DNA from: Gammaproteobacteria bacterium | GTDB lineage: Bacteria; Pseudomonadota; Gammaproteobacteria; SMWH01 | Direction: 5' to 3' | Length of the DNA stretch: 10,261 nt | Assembly: GCA_004357005.1 (NCBI GenBank) | Contig: SMWH01000031.1 | Span: forward strand, 1 to 10,261 | Shown here: positions 1 through 6,173 of the stretch, piece by piece | Position numbering within the stretch: position 1 is the first letter of the stretch | How the letters are laid out: the number at the start of each line of letters is the position of its first letter | Program-made: the position numbers and the translations under genes | The notes under the pieces: generated by a model | The model's database searches: none | The model's input: the letters and a program-made list of their open reading frames with translations, nothing else | What the model was told of the DNA's origin: nothing

Positions 1-179
1 AGCAGAGATACTGGGAGTCACCCCGCTGCCAGATGCGTGCTCGGGCCATGCGTCAATCATAGCGCCAACTGTTCGCAAATTGTACGTATATTCCTGGGAA
101 TTAATGGCAATTTGTGCTATTTCGAGAAAATCGGAAAAAAGACGCGCATCCATAACCTACTGAATGCGCTTAGAAAAAG
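1..179. other. Left-edge stretch with no provable gene
   Basis: This stretch lies downstream of the minus-strand tRNA-Glu and is more AT-rich than the rest of the window. Several short frames are open. Plus frame 2 runs from the edge to a TGA at 161-163 and could be the 3' end of a gene entering from the left. On the minus strand, ATG codons near 60 and 50 open frames that run off the edge. None has a recognisable motif or a clear ribosome binding site. The plus frame that continues to 246 reads through the tRNA and gives the familiar peptide of a mistranslated tRNA, so it is not a gene. Only the terminator candidate at 135-169 can be named here. Confidence 0.5.
135..169 (-). terminator. Intrinsic terminator candidate after tRNA-Glu
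   Basis: Read on the minus strand, GCGCAT (169-164) pairs perfectly with ATGCGC (149-144) across a 14-nt loop. Three bases later comes a run of six T (140-135). It starts 11 bases past the tRNA-Glu CCA end, where a terminator for the Ala-Glu tRNA transcript would be expected. The stem is short and the loop long, so it is a candidate only. Confidence 0.5.
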
Positions 180-257
180 TGGCGTCCCCAGCGGGATTCG
201 AACCCGCGTCGCCAGCGTGAAAGGCTGGTGTCCTAGGCCAAGCTAGACGATAGGGAC
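180..257 (-). tRNA. tRNA-Glu (anticodon TTC)
   Basis: The minus strand folds into a complete cloverleaf. The acceptor stem is GTCCCTA paired with TGGGGAC, the anticodon stem is CCAGC/GCTGG, and the loop CTTTCAC puts anticodon TTC at 221-219. The T arm carries GGTTCGAATCC. The discriminator base is G and the CCA end is encoded (182-180). The sequence closely resembles enterobacterial tRNA-Glu. It lies 55 bp downstream of tRNA-Ala in the same orientation, and no promoter is evident between them, so the two are probably cut from one precursor. It supplies Glu-tRNA for GAA/GAG codons. Confidence 0.98.
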
Positions 258-312
258 ATCTGAAACTGGAGGTTGACTCGCTGCAAGCTGCTTTTCCGGG
301 TCAGCCCGAAAA

Positions 313-388
313 TGGTGGAGCCAGGCGGTCTCGAACCGCCGACCTCAACACTGCCAGTGTTGCGCTCTCCCAACTGAGCTATGGCCCC
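313..388 (-). tRNA. tRNA-Ala (anticodon GGC)
   Basis: This is a 76-nt cloverleaf on the minus strand starting GGGGCCATAGCTCAG. The anticodon stem CAACA/TGTTG closes the loop CTGGCAG, placing anticodon GGC at 355-353. The T arm is GGCGGTTCGAGACCGCC and the CCA end is encoded at 315-313. It is the promoter-proximal gene of a two-tRNA unit, with tRNA-Glu following. An Ala(GGC)-Glu(TTC) pairing is familiar in gammaproteobacteria. Confidence 0.98.
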
Positions 389-392
389 GAAA

Positions 393-428
393 CCGGGCGA
401 CTCTAGCGAGCCTCCGGCAGGGTGTCAA
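393..428 (-). promoter_or_regulatory. Sigma-70 promoter of the tRNA-Ala/tRNA-Glu unit
   Basis: On the minus strand a perfect -35 box TTGACA (428-423) is followed by exactly 17 bases and then TAGAGT (405-400), a -10 match at four of six positions. The bases after the -10 box are CGCCCGG. A GC-rich discriminator of this kind is typical of stable-RNA promoters under stringent (ppGpp) control. The predicted start near 393 leaves only a few bases before the tRNA 5' end at 388. This is the best-formed promoter in the window. Confidence 0.8.
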
Positions 429-434
429 GAAGCC

Positions 435-456
435 TGTAAACAAGCCCTCACAGGGC
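435..456 (-). terminator. Terminator candidate at the end of the ppsR-DUF1249 unit
   Basis: On the minus strand GCCCT and AGGGC form a 5-bp hairpin with a 3-nt loop (456-444), followed by TTGTTTA. It overlaps the stop codon of the DUF1249 gene. It ends just before the -35 box of the tRNA promoter, so it could insulate the two units. The stem is short and the T tract is interrupted. Confidence 0.4.
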
Positions 457-978
457 CGGGCGGTAGGCCTTGCGCTCCCCGTACTCGGTGATGACGGCGG
501 GCAAATCCGCCGCCCCGATCGGCCGCGTGGTGGCCAGGGAATGGCCGCTGGCGATCAGGTATTCGAGCCACTTGTACAGAAAACCGTTGCGCGTCCAGTG
601 ACGCTCAATTGAATAACGGTCAGGCGATCCCATACCGCACAGACGCGCTACCTTTGCGCCGGGATGACAGGCGGTCACTTCGGCAACGCAAGCGTCATGA
701 TAGATGCGCACTTGCGCATTGGGATCCGATTGGTAGTCCTCTTCGGATTCAAAGATATAGGTCATGGACAAAACCGTCGTGTAACGATGGCGCTCGAGAA
801 TCTGGATGTATAGATCCAGGCCATCGCCCACTTCCGACAGCAGATACTCGCCACGACAGTCCTGGGTGGGGACCACAGTCTTCAGCTGCAGGTAATTGAG
901 TTCGAACAGTTCCATCAAGCCGGCAAAACTGTGGCCCGATTCCAGACTCCGTTGCTTGAACTGTTCAACAACGAACAT
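448..978 (-). CDS. DUF1249 family protein (YqiB-like), function unknown
   Basis: This is a 176-aa soluble protein with no signal peptide or membrane segment. It resembles the DUF1249 family, known from E. coli YqiB. Family-like blocks are FELNYLQL (about 25-32), RYTTVLSMTYIF (65-76), VRIYHDACVAEV (90-101) and RNGFLYKWLEYLIASGH (130-146). It is longer than YqiB (about 140 aa), with roughly 30 extra C-terminal residues. No biochemical role is established for the family, and none can be read from the residues. The ATG at 978 is preceded by only a weak purine stretch. It starts 25 bp after the ppsR stop in the same orientation, so it is probably cotranscribed with ppsR and translated from that message. 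The family call is from memory of conserved blocks and fairly secure. Confidence 0.85.
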   Translation of the reverse strand: MFVVEQFKQRSLESGHSFAGLMELFELNYLQLKTVVPTQDCRGEYLLSEVGDGLDLYIQILERHRYTTVLSMTYIFESEEDYQSDPNAQVRIYHDACVAEVTACHPGAKVARLCGMGSPDRYSIERHWTRNGFLYKWLEYLIASGHSLATTRPIGAADLPAVITEYGERKAYRPAL

Positions 979-1003
979 GCTTTGATCTTAGCACACCACG
1001 AAC

Positions 1004-1819
1004 TCAATACAGTTCGCGCTCCAGACCAAGACCCAGCATGACTTTTCCCGCCATTTCCTCAATTGACATCTGAGTTGAGTTAATATACGGGATTCCCTCC
1101 TGCTCGAATAACTGCTCCGCCTCCGCGACTTCGCGCCGACATTGCTGTAACCCCGCGTACCGACTGTCAGGACGTCGTTCCTGTCGTATTTGATGCAAAC
1201 GCTCAGGATCGATCGTAAGCCCGAACATTTTTGCCTTGTGTGCGCGCAAAACGGCGGGCAAACGATGCGTGTGCAGGTCTTCGTCCACCAGAGGATAGTT
1301 CGCAGCATTCATTCCATGATGCAAAGCCATGTACAGCGAGGTTGGCGTCTTTCCCGACCGCGACACACCCACGAGGATCACATCGGCCTCATCATACTCA
1401 CCGCCGGCGCCGTCATCATTGCTGAGCGTATAGTTCATGGCGTTGATACGCTGATCGTAGCGGTCAAAATCAATAAGCCCGTGGGCATGCCCCACATGGG
1501 GAGAACGCTGGGTGTCGAGCTCCTGCTCCAGGGGCGCCAGAAAGGTCCCGAAGACATCCAGAAACAGGGCATTGCTGTTCGCCAGCACATCGCACAAAAG
1601 GCTGTTTACCACCGTGTTGAACACGATCGCCCGCGTTCCATCCTTCGCCGCCGCATCATTGATCATCTCCACAGCTTCCCAGGCGCGTTCTTCGGAATCC
1701 ACGAAGGGGATCCGGGTCTGCTTGAAATCCAGCTGGTCGAACTGGGTCAGCAGGCTGTGGCCAAGGGTCTCGGCCGTGATCCCGGTGCCATCGGATATGT
1801 AGAATACGGTTCGGCTCAT
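1004..1819 (-). CDS. ppsR: PEP synthase regulatory protein (bifunctional kinase/pyrophosphorylase)
   Basis: This 271-aa cytoplasmic protein matches the DUF299/PpsR family (E. coli YdiA), at about the usual length of 270-277 aa. The N-terminus MSRTVFYISDGTGITAETLG is the family signature. A P-loop GVSRSGKTPTS lies at 151-161, and the C-terminus carries the conserved INSTQMSIEEMA block (246-257). Family members inactivate PEP synthase by ADP-dependent phosphorylation of a Thr next to the catalytic His, and reactivate it by phosphate-dependent dephosphorylation that yields pyrophosphate. The substrate gene ppsA lies divergently 65 bp away, and its product keeps the target (Thr416-Cys417-His418). 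The ATG at 1819 has no strong Shine-Dalgarno sequence. A perfect TATAAT on the minus strand (1855-1850) could be its -10 box. The DUF1249 gene follows in the same unit. Confidence 0.97.
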   Translation of the reverse strand: MSRTVFYISDGTGITAETLGHSLLTQFDQLDFKQTRIPFVDSEERAWEAVEMINDAAAKDGTRAIVFNTVVNSLLCDVLANSNALFLDVFGTFLAPLEQELDTQRSPHVGHAHGLIDFDRYDQRINAMNYTLSNDDGAGGEYDEADVILVGVSRSGKTPTSLYMALHHGMNAANYPLVDEDLHTHRLPAVLRAHKAKMFGLTIDPERLHQIRQERRPDSRYAGLQQCRREVAEAEQLFEQEGIPYINSTQMSIEEMAGKVMLGLGLERELY

Positions 1820-1847
1820 CAGCGCTATTCGGTGGCTTGCAACATCT

Positions 1848-1856
1848 CTATTATAG
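1848..1856. promoter_or_regulatory. Shared -10 region between ppsR and ppsA
   Basis: The 9-base sequence CTATTATAG is palindromic around its centre. On the minus strand it contains a perfect TATAAT (1855-1850), about 31 bases upstream of the ppsR ATG. On the plus strand it offers TATTAT (1849-1854) or TATAGA (1852-1857), about 30 bases upstream of the ppsA ATG. No convincing -35 box is visible in either direction, so an activator may be needed. This is inferred from position and sequence only. Confidence 0.4.
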
Positions 1857-1884
1857 AAACCCCCCGGACAGATACACCGACATT

Positions 1885-4254
1885 ATGACTGACTACGTAC
1901 GGACACTCGATTCTCTGGGCCTCGCTGACCTCGAGGACGTCGGCGGCAAGAATGCCTCCCTGGGCGAGATGATTCGCAATCTGCACGAGGCCGATATACG
2001 CGTACCCGGGGGCTTCGCGACCACTGCCGCGGCCTACCGCGATTTCATGGCCCAGGGGAATCTGCACGATCGCGTCATCGAGGCCCTGAACACCCTCGAT
2101 GTAGATGACATCGAAGCTCTGCGTGATACCGGCGCGCGAATTCGTGGCTGGATTCTCGAGACGCCGCTGCCGCAACGTCTGCGCGATGAAGTGGAACAGG
2201 CGTGGCAGAAACTGGTCGATGGACGCGACGCCGACTTCTCCGTGGCGGTCCGATCCTCCGCCACCGCCGAAGACCTGCCGGATGCATCGTTTGCCGGCCA
2301 GCAGGAAACTTTCCTCAACGTACGTGGCCTGGAAAACGTGTTGGCCAGAATCCACGAAGTCTTTGCATCACTGTTTAACGATCGAGCCATCTCTTACCGG
2401 GTCCACCAGGGTTTCGACCATGGGCAGGTCGCATTGTCCGCCGGAGTTCAGCAGATGGTACGCAGCGACACCGGCGCCAGCGGTGTGCTGTTCACTCTGG
2501 ACACGGAATCCGGGTTCCGGGACGTAGTCTTCATTACCGCTTCCTGGGGATTGGGCGAGACCGTTGTACAGGGCGCGGTCAATCCGGACGAGTTCTACGT
2601 ACACAAGCAAACACTGCGTGCCGGACGTCCCGCCATTTTGCGCCGCAACCTCGGCAGCAAGGCGATCCGCATGGTCTATGCAGACCCCGGCTCACAAGAG
2701 CTGGTCAAGACAGAAGATGTCCCCGAGGAATTGCGTAATCGCTTCTGCCTCAGCGACGACGAAGTACAGGAACTGGCTCGACAAGCGCTGGCGATTGAAG
2801 ATCATTACGACCGGCCCATGGATGTTGAATGGGCACGGGATGGCAACGACGGGAAACTGTACATCCTTCAGGCGCGCCCCGAAACTGTAAAATCACGCGC
2901 CGGCGGTCAGGCGATCGAGCGCTACCAGCTCAAGGAGACGGCGGACATTCTTTGCCAGGGCCGCAGCATCGGACAACGAATCGGTGCCGGGACCGCGCGC
3001 GTGATCAAGACCATCGATGGCATCCACGAAGTCAAAGAAGGTGACGTGCTGGTGACGGACATGACGGACCCGGACTGGGAGCCTGTCATGAAACGCGCCG
3101 CCGCCATCGTTACCAACCGCGGCGGGCGTACCTGTCACGCTGCCATCATTGCCAGAGAACTTGGCGTTCCCGCGGTGGTGGGTTGTGGAGACGCCACGCG
3201 AAAAATACCCGACGGCAAAGCAGTGACGGTATCCTGCGCCGAAGGCGACACCGGTTTTATCTACGACGGCGCCCTGGACTTCGAAGTGCAGGAAATCAGC
3301 CTGGACACGATGCCGGACATCCCGCTCAAGGTGATGATGAACGTGGCCAATCCGGACCGCGCCTTCGACTTTGCCCAGATCCCCAACGCGGGCATCGGCC
3401 TGGCGCGCCTGGAATTCATCATCAGCCAGCTGATCGGCATCCACCCACGCGCACTGCTGGAATATGACAAGCTGCCGAAGGACCTGAAACAAGAGATCGA
3501 CCGGCGCATCGCCGGCTACCCGGGACCGGTTGATTTCTACGTGGACAAGCTGGCCGAAGGCATCGCCACGCTGTCTGCGGCGTTCGCGCCGAACCCCGTG
3601 ATCGTCCGGATGTCGGATTTCAAATCCAACGAGTACTTCAATCTTCTGGGCGGGGATCTGTACGAGCCGAAAGAAGAGAACCCCATGATCGGCTGGCGCG
3701 GGGCCTCGCGGTATCTTTCCGATGATTTCCGCGCCGCCTTCGAACTGGAATGCCGGGCCATGCGCAGGGTGCGCGACGACATGGGGCTGACCAATGCCTG
3801 GGTGATGGTGCCCTTCGTGCGCACCGTGGATGAAGGCAAACAGGTGGTTGAACTACTGGCGGCCAACGGTCTGGAACGGGGCAAAAACGGTCTCAAAATC
3901 ATCATGATGTGCGAAGTACCATCGAATGCCCTGCTTGCTGACCAGTTTCTCGAGTATTACGACGGTTTTTCCATCGGCTCCAACGATCTCACCCAATTGA
4001 CGCTGGGGCTGGATCGGGATTCAGAAATCGTTGCCCATCTGTTCGACGAGCGCGATCCGGCGGTCAAGGACTTGCTGCACAAAGCCATACAAGCGTGCCG
4101 GCGCAATAACAAATACATCGGTATCTGCGGACAGGGCCCATCGGATCACCCGGATCTGGCGAAATGGCTGATGGACGAAGGAATCGAAAGTTTGTCGTTG
4201 AATCCCGACACCGTCGTTGAGACCTGGCTCTTTCTGGCCGGGAAAACCGTCTGA
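1885..4254 (+). CDS. ppsA: Phosphoenolpyruvate synthase (pyruvate, water dikinase)
   Basis: This enzyme converts pyruvate, ATP and water to PEP, AMP and phosphate, the entry step of gluconeogenesis from pyruvate or lactate. At 789 aa it is close to E. coli PpsA (792 aa) and similar throughout. The N-terminal ATP-binding domain (about 1-350) has VGGKNASLGEM, RSSATAEDLPDASFAGQQET and GAVNPDEFYVHK. The swivelling domain has GGRTCHAAIIARELG (413-427) with catalytic His418 and regulatory Thr416. The C-terminal PEP/pyruvate barrel has SDFKSNEY, GSNDLTQL and ICGQGPSDH with catalytic Cys748. I chose the ATG at 1885 because it gives the family's N-terminus. A TTG at 1837 would add 16 unmatched residues and overlap the probable promoter. 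The Shine-Dalgarno sequence is weak. The gene is divergent from its regulator ppsR and converges on orn with a 4-bp gap. Confidence 0.98.
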   Translation: MTDYVRTLDSLGLADLEDVGGKNASLGEMIRNLHEADIRVPGGFATTAAAYRDFMAQGNLHDRVIEALNTLDVDDIEALRDTGARIRGWILETPLPQRLRDEVEQAWQKLVDGRDADFSVAVRSSATAEDLPDASFAGQQETFLNVRGLENVLARIHEVFASLFNDRAISYRVHQGFDHGQVALSAGVQQMVRSDTGASGVLFTLDTESGFRDVVFITASWGLGETVVQGAVNPDEFYVHKQTLRAGRPAILRRNLGSKAIRMVYADPGSQELVKTEDVPEELRNRFCLSDDEVQELARQALAIEDHYDRPMDVEWARDGNDGKLYILQARPETVKSRAGGQAIERYQLKETADILCQGRSIGQRIGAGTARVIKTIDGIHEVKEGDVLVTDMTDPDWEPVMKRAAAIVTNRGGRTCHAAIIARELGVPAVVGCGDATRKIPDGKAVTVSCAEGDTGFIYDGALDFEVQEISLDTMPDIPLKVMMNVANPDRAFDFAQIPNAGIGLARLEFIISQLIGIHPRALLEYDKLPKDLKQEIDRRIAGYPGPVDFYVDKLAEGIATLSAAFAPNPVIVRMSDFKSNEYFNLLGGDLYEPKEENPMIGWRGASRYLSDDFRAAFELECRAMRRVRDDMGLTNAWVMVPFVRTVDEGKQVVELLAANGLERGKNGLKIIMMCEVPSNALLADQFLEYYDGFSIGSNDLTQLTLGLDRDSEIVAHLFDERDPAVKDLLHKAIQACRRNNKYIGICGQGPSDHPDLAKWLMDEGIESLSLNPDTVVETWLFLAGKTV

Positions 4255-4258
4255 GCCC

Positions 4259-4804
4259 TCAGAGCTTGAAGAAATGCTCGCGCCAGTAGCGCAACTCCTT
4301 GATCGAGTCATGCACATCCGCCAGCGCCAGATGCGCCGACTGTTTTTCAAGCCCGGACAACAGTTGCGGCGTCCAACGCGCCGCCAGTTCCTTGATCGAA
4401 CTCACGTCGAGGTTGCGGTAGTGGAAGTATCGCTCCAACCGGGGCATGCACCGATGCAGAAAACGCCGATCCTGGCAGATACTGTTGCCGCACATGGGCG
4501 AGGCCCTCTCAGGCGCCCAGTCCTGCAGAAACGCCAGGGTCCGCTCCTCCGCCTCGGATTCGGTGATCGTCGACGCCTTGACGCGGTCCGCCAGGCCTGA
4601 CTTGCGGTGCTGGCGGCGGTTCCAGTCATCCATCGCCTCCAGCACATCATCGGGCTGGTGAACTGCCAGATCGGGCCCTTCGGCGAGGATTTCCAGATTT
4701 TTGTTGGTGACGACGGTCGCGATCTCTATGATCCGGTCGTTATCCGGATCCAGACCAGTCATCTCCAGATCCAGCCAGATCAGATTGCTCGGGTCAGCTG
4801 CCAT
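4259..4804 (-). CDS. orn: Oligoribonuclease (3'-5' exoribonuclease of short RNAs)
   Basis: Orn degrades RNA fragments of a few nucleotides, including pGpG from cyclic-di-GMP breakdown, to mononucleotides. The ATG at 4804 gives 181 aa, the same as E. coli Orn. A GTG at 4819 would add five unmatched residues. All DEDDh catalytic residues are present: Asp12 and Glu14 in WLDLEMTGLD, Asp112 in NSICQDRRF, and His158 and Asp163 in HLALAD. The C-terminus REHFFKL matches the family. One oddity is Cys110 where E. coli has Gly (NSIGQDRRF). Ahead of the start, GAAG is a weak ribosome site. An extended -10 sequence TGCTAGAAT (4842-4834) probably drives transcription. The gene converges on ppsA and is divergent from the M48 peptidase/rsgA pair; proximity of orn and rsgA is common in gammaproteobacteria. 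Confidence 0.97.
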   Translation of the reverse strand: MAADPSNLIWLDLEMTGLDPDNDRIIEIATVVTNKNLEILAEGPDLAVHQPDDVLEAMDDWNRRQHRKSGLADRVKASTITESEAEERTLAFLQDWAPERASPMCGNSICQDRRFLHRCMPRLERYFHYRNLDVSSIKELAARWTPQLLSGLEKQSAHLALADVHDSIKELRYWREHFFKL

Positions 4805-4824
4805 TTGCTTCGTACACACCAGTG

Positions 4825-4853
4825 TTGAGTCGGATTCTAGCAGAGGCTAACCT
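4825..4853 (+). promoter_or_regulatory. Promoter candidate for the M48 peptidase-rsgA operon
   Basis: On the plus strand TTGAGT (4825-4830) is followed by a 17-base spacer and TAACCT (4848-4853). The -35 box is good and the -10 box poor (three of six). It would give a leader of about 55 nt. It physically overlaps the orn promoter, so the two directions may exclude each other. Confidence 0.35.
4834..4842 (-). promoter_or_regulatory. Extended -10 promoter element for orn
   Basis: The minus strand reads TGCTAGAAT, an extended -10 (TGn followed by TAGAAT, five of six matches). A start near 4827 would give a leader of about 23 nt before the orn ATG at 4804. A TTGGCA lies upstream but only 14 bases from the -10, too close for a normal -35. 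The element overlaps the spacer of the opposing promoter candidate. Confidence 0.45.
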
Positions 4854-4916
4854 TGCCAAAGGAGGGCCGGATCAAGGGCTGCAGCACAGCTCCGGGATTC
4901 ATCGGAACAGTCCATT

Positions 4917-6173
4917 TTGAACGCCACCACATTCGCACTTTTGTTCATCGCTTTTCTGGTCACGGGCCTGGTCCTGCGGCTGTGGCTTGCCTACCGCCAG
5001 ATCAGTTTCGTGAGCCGGCATCAGGATCACGTTCCTGATGCTTTCGCGAACGACATACCCGCGGAGGCCCACCAGAAAGCAGCAAATTATACGGCAGCCC
5101 GGACACGATTCGGCATGATATCCACCGTGTGGGGGATCGCGATCCTGCTGTTCTGGACCGTCGGGGGTGGCATCGAAATGCTCGACACCTGGTGGAGCGC
5201 CCGTGTCAACTCGCCCCTGTTGGTCGGACTGGGGGTAATCCTCAGCGTTGCCACCGGCAGCGCGGTGCTCGACCTGCCCTTCTCGGTCTGGGACCAGTTC
5301 GTGATCGAAGAGCGCTTCGGGTTCAACCGAATGAGCGCCGGGTTGTTTTTTGCTGATACGGTCAAACAACTGCTCTTGTCCATTTTGCTCGTCACGCTGC
5401 TGGCGGCGGGAGTGCTGTGGGTCATGCGGGCGACGGGTGACTACTGGTGGCTGGCCGCGTGGGCGGTCTGGATGGGATTCACACTGGTCATCACCTGGGC
5501 ATACCCGCGTGTGATTGCACCATTGTTCAACAAGTTCCAAGCCCTGGAAGCCGGTCCTCTGCGGGAACGTATCGATGCACTGCTGAAGCGCTGCGGATTC
5601 ACGAGCCGTGGCGTGTTTGTCATGGATGCTTCACGTCGTTCGGCCCACGGCAACGCCTATTTCACCGGTTTCGGGCGCAACAAACGCATCGTGCTGTTCG
5701 ACACACTCAGGAAGGATCTGGAAGACGAAGAAGTCGAAGGAGTCCTCGCCCATGAACTGGGTCACTTCAGGCTCCGCCACATCCCCCAACGCCTGGTCCT
5801 CATGGCCGTCTTCACCCTGTTCGGCTTCATGCTGCTCAGCTGGCTCGCGCGTCAGGAGTGGTTTTATGCGGGGCTGGGTGTGGACACGGCCAGCGACCAC
5901 GCTGCTATCCTGCTGTTCGTCCTGGTCGCGCCGGTCTTCACTTTCTTCATTACGCCCATTGGCGCATGGTTCTCACGTCGCCACGAATTCCAGGCGGATG
6001 CCTACGCTGTACGGCACGCCGACGCCTCGGCCCTGGCCTCGGCTTTGGTCAAACTCTACCGGGAAAACGCCACAACCCTCACGCCTGATCCCGTGTACTC
6101 CACCTTTTATCATTCCCATCCACCGGCGCTGATCCGCATCGGTCGGCTGCGCACCCAAACCCCCAATGGCTGA
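4917..6173 (+). CDS. Membrane zinc metallopeptidase, M48 family (Ste24/CAAX-protease type)
   Basis: This 418-aa integral membrane protease has the Ste24-like M48 architecture. The N-terminal half holds hydrophobic segments near 5-25, 67-85, 100-118, 150-172 and 178-197, matching the M48 N-terminal helical domain. The catalytic motif HELGH lies at 279-283 (His279 and His283 bind zinc, Glu280 is the general base). The third ligand Glu357 sits in RRHEFQADAYA. Two more helices lie near 292-310 and 330-350. The C-terminus has the family's YHSHPPALIRI (398-408). Eukaryotic relatives cleave prenylated CAAX proteins; bacterial members are thought to act in membrane-protein quality control, and the substrate here is unknown. 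The start is a TTG preceded by GGAACAG at suitable spacing. The last 8 bases overlap rsgA, indicating translational coupling. Confidence 0.93.
   Translation: MNATTFALLFIAFLVTGLVLRLWLAYRQISFVSRHQDHVPDAFANDIPAEAHQKAANYTAARTRFGMISTVWGIAILLFWTVGGGIEMLDTWWSARVNSPLLVGLGVILSVATGSAVLDLPFSVWDQFVIEERFGFNRMSAGLFFADTVKQLLLSILLVTLLAAGVLWVMRATGDYWWLAAWAVWMGFTLVITWAYPRVIAPLFNKFQALEAGPLRERIDALLKRCGFTSRGVFVMDASRRSAHGNAYFTGFGRNKRIVLFDTLRKDLEDEEVEGVLAHELGHFRLRHIPQRLVLMAVFTLFGFMLLSWLARQEWFYAGLGVDTASDHAAILLFVLVAPVFTFFITPIGAWFSRRHEFQADAYAVRHADASALASALVKLYRENATTLTPDPVYSTFYHSHPPALIRIGRLRTQTPNG

Noticed and set aside
37..246. Plus-strand open frame of 69 codons
   Set aside because: It reads through tRNA-Glu on the opposite strand, giving the typical GIRTRVASVKGWCP peptide of a mistranslated tRNA; no ribosome site.
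1837..1884. Earlier TTG start for ppsA
   Set aside because: It adds 16 residues with no family match and covers the probable shared promoter.
1190..1888. Plus-strand open frame of 232 codons opposite ppsR
   Set aside because: It is antisense to a clearly conserved gene, has no recognisable domain, and is explained by GC-rich codon bias.
2893..3492. Minus-strand open frame of 199 codons inside ppsA
   Set aside because: It is a mirror of ppsA codons with no motif or start signal.
4899..5540. Minus-strand open frame of 213 codons opposite the M48 peptidase
   Set aside because: Its composition is low-complexity, rich in Arg, Gln, Asp and His, as expected of antisense to a membrane protein; no domain.
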